Assembly: GCA_017483605.1 (NCBI GenBank)
Contig: JAFUWG010000048.1
Coordinates: 1-64,000, forward strand
DNA: 64,000 nt
DNA from: Bacteroidaceae bacterium
GTDB lineage: Bacteria; Bacteroidota; Bacteroidia; Bacteroidales; Bacteroidaceae
Direction of reading: 5' to 3'
A program made the position numbers and the translations under genes. The first letter of the stretch is position 1, and each line of letters starts with the position of its first letter. The notes beneath the pieces are model-generated. The model saw only the letters and a program-made list of their open reading frames with translations. It did not search any database and was not told the DNA's origin. This document shows, piece by piece, positions 60,040-64,000 of the stretch.

Positions 60040-63003
60040 ATGAACAAACGCTTTTGTAAATTAGGACAGTATGCTGCGAAGGCATTCTTCCTATTTGCCA
60101 TGTGCGGAGCGACTTACTCATGTAAGGACGATTACACGTTGGACGACTCCAATCCTTCGTGGCTCGGTTCAAGCATCTACGAGTATCTCGAAAGCCAAGG
60201 CAATTACACAAACTTTGTCAAGCTCATCAACGACCTTGACTACAAGGAAGTGTTGGCTCGTACAGGTTCGAAGACACTCTTCGTTGCCGACGACGATGCC
60301 TTCGCCACCTTCTACCAGACCAACGCATGGGGCGTTCGCAGTTACGACCAACTGACCCGGAGCCAAAAGAAACTGCTGCTGAACACCGCCATGATTAACA
60401 ATGCCTACCTGCTCGAAATGATGTCGAGCACACCGGCAGGCAGTGACGAAAATGCTCAGCCCGACAAGGGTCAGGCATTACGGCGCGTGACAGCATCGGA
60501 CGTGACCGACTCGGTGCCTCACCTCTTTGCCGACGACCTGCCCATCAGTTACAATCCCGATGATGTGGACTATTGGGCACGTTTCCGCAACAACGACAAG
60601 GGTATTTACATGGCACTTGATGCCACCACTCCAATGATTACCCACTTCTTGGCTGCACAGATGTCGAACAAGAACATCACTGACGAGGACTTCCACATTA
60701 TCACTGGAGAAACTCGCGAGAAGACCGATGCCCACATCTACAGCAGCAAAGTGTTGGAACAGGACATCACTTGCCAGAATGGTTACATCAACCGACTGGA
60801 CAAGGTGCTGCTCAATCCGCAGAACATGGCTGAAGTGCTCCGCACCAATGGCGACACCAAGATTTTCAGCCACCTCATTGACCGCTTCTCCGCTCCATTC
60901 TACAGCAGCGACCTGACCAACCGTTACCGTCTCATCTACGGCAACGATGTTGACTCAGTGTTCCAGAAGCGATACTTTGCCATCCGCTCACAGGGCAATG
61001 CAGCCCTCTACAGCGATGCCGGCACCGACCCCGTTGGCAACCCGAACGGTAACACTGTCTTCGATGCCAACTCCAACAAGCCACTCCCCTTCGACCCCGG
61101 ATGGAACACCTACGTGGCTGATGCCAAGACCACCGAGGAGCAAGATATGGGTGTGATTTTCGCCCCATCAGACCAGAAACTGATGGAATATTTCTTCAGC
61201 AGCGAAGGCGGTGGTCGCTTCCTCGTGAAAGCGTATGCCCCCGACATGCTCGACAAAATCACAGAGAACACTACTGACCTTCAACTCGTTTACAAAGCCA
61301 TCGACCAGATTCCACGTCAGACCATCCGAGCACTGCTTAACAACCTGATGAAGGAGTCGTTCATCAGTTCTGTGCCCAGCAAGTTCGAGACCATCAAGAA
61401 CTCCGCACAGGATGCTATGTTCGATGAGAACAATGACTACCACCGCGACAACATCCTCAAGGTACTGCTTGCCAACAACGGTATCATCTACCTGATGGAC
61501 GAGGTGACCACTCCTGCTGAATATGCAGCCGTATCGGCTCCTGCCTATGTAGAGACCGACAAGCGCATTTTCAACTGGGCAGTACAAAGTGCTTCGCTGG
61601 GTGGCATCCCGACGAACTACTATGCTTATCTGCTCGCCATGAGTTCACGCTTCTCCTTCTTCGTGCCCAGCGATGATGACTTCTGGTATGTAGATCCACT
61701 GTCGTTCTACAACCCAACTGTGGAAACAAGTTCAGACGGTACAATTCTTGTGGGCCGTGCCTACAACTACACATGGGATGCTAACAACAACCGTCCCCGT
61801 GTGGCTTCCTACCGCTACCGCTACGACATCACCACAGGCAAAGGCGAGGTGGGCGACATCGTTGCAACAGAAAATGTAGGTGAGACGACTTACGGCAACC
61901 GTCTGAAAGATATGCTGGAGACACACACTATCATCCACGAGGACAACAGTGAGATTACAGGCATCGACGAAACTCAGACGGGTGTGGAATGTGCACAGCA
62001 TTACTTCATCACGAAGAACAACGCCGTGGTATATGTGGACAATGCTGAACGCCGCACCAACGGAATGACCGTGAAGGGTGGATGGCAGATCGCCAATGAC
62101 GAGGAACGTACCGTCACAGGTTTCGACGACAAGTCAGCCCAGACTAACGGCTACGGTAATGGTTTCGCCTACATGATTAACCGTCCTCTCATCCCGACGA
62201 TTGAGTCTATCTACTCAGCCATGTACAACAACCCTGACTTTTCTAAGTTCTTCGAACTCTGCCAGACAGATGCCGAAGTGCTGCAAGAAATTGGCATCAC
62301 CTCCACCACCGAGCAGTCGAAGTATAACATCTTTGTGAACAACAAGGGTCTGCCCTGCTACGACAAAGCAACTGGTACCATGGTGAACTCGGCAACCAAC
62401 GTACGTTTCTTCAACAACTATCGCTACACGGTTTACGTGCCCACCAACGCTGCCATCGAGGCTGCCGAGGCTGCAGGCCTTCCCTCTTGGCAGGACATCC
62501 GCAACTACCTCCAACTCGATGTGGACGAAGACCAACAGGCTGATCTCACACAGGAAGAACTCGATGCACGCAACTTGAAGGCAAAGGCGATGGTGACTGC
62601 CATTGTGAACTTTGTGAAGAACCACTTCCAGGATAACTCCATCTTCGCCGATGCTGCCGCCATCCAGCCAACACAGTATGAGACGGCAACCATCAACAGC
62701 GAAACAGGCGTTTACTGCAAGGTCAACGTATCAAGCAATGGTAATGGCACACTTTCTGTGACCGATGCCAATGGCAAGACCTGCAACGTGACCAGCAACA
62801 AGAACATCATCGCACGCGACTATGTCACAAACGGTAACAGCAGCCCCATCAGCATCACTGTTCAGGCAAGTTCTTCAGCAGTGCTGCACGGCATCGACGG
62901 TGTGCTCGACTACAAGAAGTACGAAGGCAACCGCTACGACTCTGATTGGGCAACCACAGCCAAAGCACGTGCTTATCTGAAAAAATATCAACTTTTTGAC
63001 TAA
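60040..63003 (+). CDS. Fasciclin (FAS1) domain lipoprotein
   Basis: A 987-residue lipoprotein (FFLFAMCGATYSC, modified Cys at about residue 28). Several FAS1-like segments are seen: SIYEYLESQGNYTNFVKLINDLDYKEVLARTGSKTLFVADDDAFATFY near the N-terminus, TEEQDMGVIFAPSDQKLMEYF, ISVPS-like FSFFVPSDDDFWYV, and YTVYVPTNAAIEAAE. They use the characteristic (T)(V/L)FVP(T/S)(D/N)xAF motif. FAS1 proteins mediate adhesion. The gene precedes a SusC-like receptor by 24 bases, so it may be the surface partner in a nutrient-uptake complex. Confidence 0.8.
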   Translation: MNKRFCKLGQYAAKAFFLFAMCGATYSCKDDYTLDDSNPSWLGSSIYEYLESQGNYTNFVKLINDLDYKEVLARTGSKTLFVADDDAFATFYQTNAWGVRSYDQLTRSQKKLLLNTAMINNAYLLEMMSSTPAGSDENAQPDKGQALRRVTASDVTDSVPHLFADDLPISYNPDDVDYWARFRNNDKGIYMALDATTPMITHFLAAQMSNKNITDEDFHIITGETREKTDAHIYSSKVLEQDITCQNGYINRLDKVLLNPQNMAEVLRTNGDTKIFSHLIDRFSAPFYSSDLTNRYRLIYGNDVDSVFQKRYFAIRSQGNAALYSDAGTDPVGNPNGNTVFDANSNKPLPFDPGWNTYVADAKTTEEQDMGVIFAPSDQKLMEYFFSSEGGGRFLVKAYAPDMLDKITENTTDLQLVYKAIDQIPRQTIRALLNNLMKESFISSVPSKFETIKNSAQDAMFDENNDYHRDNILKVLLANNGIIYLMDEVTTPAEYAAVSAPAYVETDKRIFNWAVQSASLGGIPTNYYAYLLAMSSRFSFFVPSDDDFWYVDPLSFYNPTVETSSDGTILVGRAYNYTWDANNNRPRVASYRYRYDITTGKGEVGDIVATENVGETTYGNRLKDMLETHTIIHEDNSEITGIDETQTGVECAQHYFITKNNAVVYVDNAERRTNGMTVKGGWQIANDEERTVTGFDDKSAQTNGYGNGFAYMINRPLIPTIESIYSAMYNNPDFSKFFELCQTDAEVLQEIGITSTTEQSKYNIFVNNKGLPCYDKATGTMVNSATNVRFFNNYRYTVYVPTNAAIEAAEAAGLPSWQDIRNYLQLDVDEDQQADLTQEELDARNLKAKAMVTAIVNFVKNHFQDNSIFADAAAIQPTQYETATINSETGVYCKVNVSSNGNGTLSVTDANGKTCNVTSNKNIIARDYVTNGNSSPISITVQASSSAVLHGIDGVLDYKKYEGNRYDSDWATTAKARAYLKKYQLFD

Positions 63004-63027
63004 TAACTTACATCAAGAACAAACATT

Positions 63028-64000
63028 ATGAACAAGATTAAATTCATTATCTCCTCTCTCGTGCTGTTCTTCTGTGTAAGTTCAGCCATGGCACAGCAAC
63101 GACGCATCACCGGTAACGTTTACGACGATCTGGGTCCTATCATGATGGCAAACGTTGTGGAGCGTGACAACAACAACCGTATCGTCGAGGCATCTGTGAC
63201 CGACATCAATGGTAACTTCTCGATGGTCGTCAAGAATCCGAAAGACCGTCTCGAAGTCAGTTATATTGGCTACAAGAAATGGAGCCAGGTGATAGGCAAC
63301 AATACCAAGTTCAACATCCACATGCAGGACAACACTCAGTTGCAAGAAGTGGTGGTGAAAGCAAAGCCTATGACCCGCAGCAACGGTATGTCCATCCCGC
63401 TCAAGGAAATCTCTGTCGCCACACAGACCATGAACATGGACGATGTGGAAGGTCTCTCCTTCACCTCTGCAGACGAAGCCCTGCAAGGTAAGATTGCCGG
63501 TCTCGACATCATCGCCAACTCTGGTAACTTGGGTGCCGGTACTTCCATGCGTATGCGTGGTGTGAGCACCATTAACGGTTCAGCCGAACCACTCATCGTG
63601 GTGAACGGCAATATCTTCGACCTGCCAGACGACGTTTCGGAAGTGAACTTCGAGGATCTCGACAACGAGGAACAGTTTGCGACCCTCCTCTCTGTCAACA
63701 CCGAGGACATCCAAGACATCAAGGTGCTGAAGGATGCCGCCGCCACCGCTATCTGGGGTTCCAGAGGTGCTAACGGTGTTATCGAAATCACGACTCGCCG
63801 AGGTGTGAAGGGTAAGACCAAAATTAACTTCTCTTACAAGTTCACCGGCTCTTGGATGCCAGCAGGCCTGAACATGCTCGATGGTGATGGCTACACCATG
63901 ATGCTCAAGGAAGCCTACTTCAACCCCAAGCAGAACACGGCCACTGCCGACATGGTCGAATTGAACTACGACCAATCATATCCTATTCAGTACTACAACT
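63028..64000 (+). CDS. SusC/RagA-type TonB-dependent receptor, N-terminal part
   Basis: The first 324 codons of a receptor that continues past the window. A signal peptide (MNKIKFIISSLVLFFCVSSAMA) precedes the carboxypeptidase-regulatory-like domain (RRITGNVYDDLGPIMMANVVERDNN...SYIGYKKWSQ). After a TonB-box-like stretch (LQEVVVKAK) comes the plug, with GKIAGLDIIANSGNLGAGTSMRMRGVSTINGSAEPLIVVNG and VLKDAAATAIWGSRGANGVIEITTRRG. These are the SusC/RagA signatures. It probably works with the FAS1 lipoprotein just upstream, and perhaps with a SusD-like gene beyond the window. Confidence 0.92.
   Translation, partial: MNKIKFIISSLVLFFCVSSAMAQQRRITGNVYDDLGPIMMANVVERDNNNRIVEASVTDINGNFSMVVKNPKDRLEVSYIGYKKWSQVIGNNTKFNIHMQDNTQLQEVVVKAKPMTRSNGMSIPLKEISVATQTMNMDDVEGLSFTSADEALQGKIAGLDIIANSGNLGAGTSMRMRGVSTINGSAEPLIVVNGNIFDLPDDVSEVNFEDLDNEEQFATLLSVNTEDIQDIKVLKDAAATAIWGSRGANGVIEITTRRGVKGKTKINFSYKFTGSWMPAGLNMLDGDGYTMMLKEAYFNPKQNTATADMVELNYDQSYPIQYYN

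Overview
The window looks like a chromosomal segment of a Prevotellaceae-type member of the Bacteroidales. The evidence is the Bacteroidota promoter form (TTTG, about 20 bases, then TAnnTTTG) in front of many genes, the near absence of Shine-Dalgarno sequences, SusC/RagA-type and other TonB-dependent receptors, many lipoproteins, an lpxC-fabZ fusion, and Bacteroidota-restricted families (DUF5606, DUF5689, DUF4922, long NusB). No rRNA, tRNA, intact insertion sequence, prophage or CRISPR array was seen.

Layout. 0.3-2.8 kb (minus): rplY-pth-hslR and a PUR-like nucleic-acid binding protein. 3.0-6.5 kb (plus): nusB, yajC, ybbR-like, coaE, DUF5606. 6.5-11.4 kb: a long regulatory or repeat-bearing gap, a 1092-residue secreted beta-helix-like protein and a missed 55-residue gene. 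11.4-21.7 kb: a probable nucleic-acid scavenging locus, with a secreted EEP nuclease divergent from a TonB receptor, a DUF5689 lipoprotein, a tandem choice-of-anchor-J/OB lipoprotein, a lipoprotein NUC endonuclease and a multi-OB-fold secreted protein. 22.1-27.9 kb: a ClpB lacking its N-domain, an S41-family lipoprotein that has lost its catalytic dyad, an Ala-rich lipoprotein, a gene remnant and a DUF3089 hydrolase. 28.0-34.4 kb (minus): a four-gene unit (a GT-GT-DUF4922 fusion, a SpoIID-like protein and two permeases) that looks like cell-wall sugar salvage. 34.6-35.9 kb: a queuosine-precursor operon (yhhQ-queF) behind what appears to be three head-to-tail preQ1-I riboswitch aptamers. 36.2-39.6 kb: phoH, purC, menG, aroE. 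39.6-47.2 kb (minus): lpxD, lpxC/fabZ, lpxA, a pRiA4b-ORF3-like gene, a small secreted protein, miaA and a class A PBP. 47.3-55.2 kb: purM, a small membrane protein, prfA, pyrF, an HD hydrolase and uvrA. 55.3-64 kb: a secreted M64 peptidase, a GH128-like glycosidase, a FAS1-domain lipoprotein and the start of a SusC-like receptor that runs off the window.

Three kinds of repetitive DNA stand out. A roughly 146-bp intergenic element made of three phased 15-bp palindromes occurs three times (6.7, 22.0 and 52.1 kb). A degenerate 8-bp tandem repeat directly precedes three start codons (6.0, 19.2 and 24.3 kb). A 30-nt-period array precedes yhhQ. The last is the best candidate for an undescribed regulatory arrangement; the triple-palindrome element is second. 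All functional calls come from reading the sequence and family knowledge; no database search was possible.
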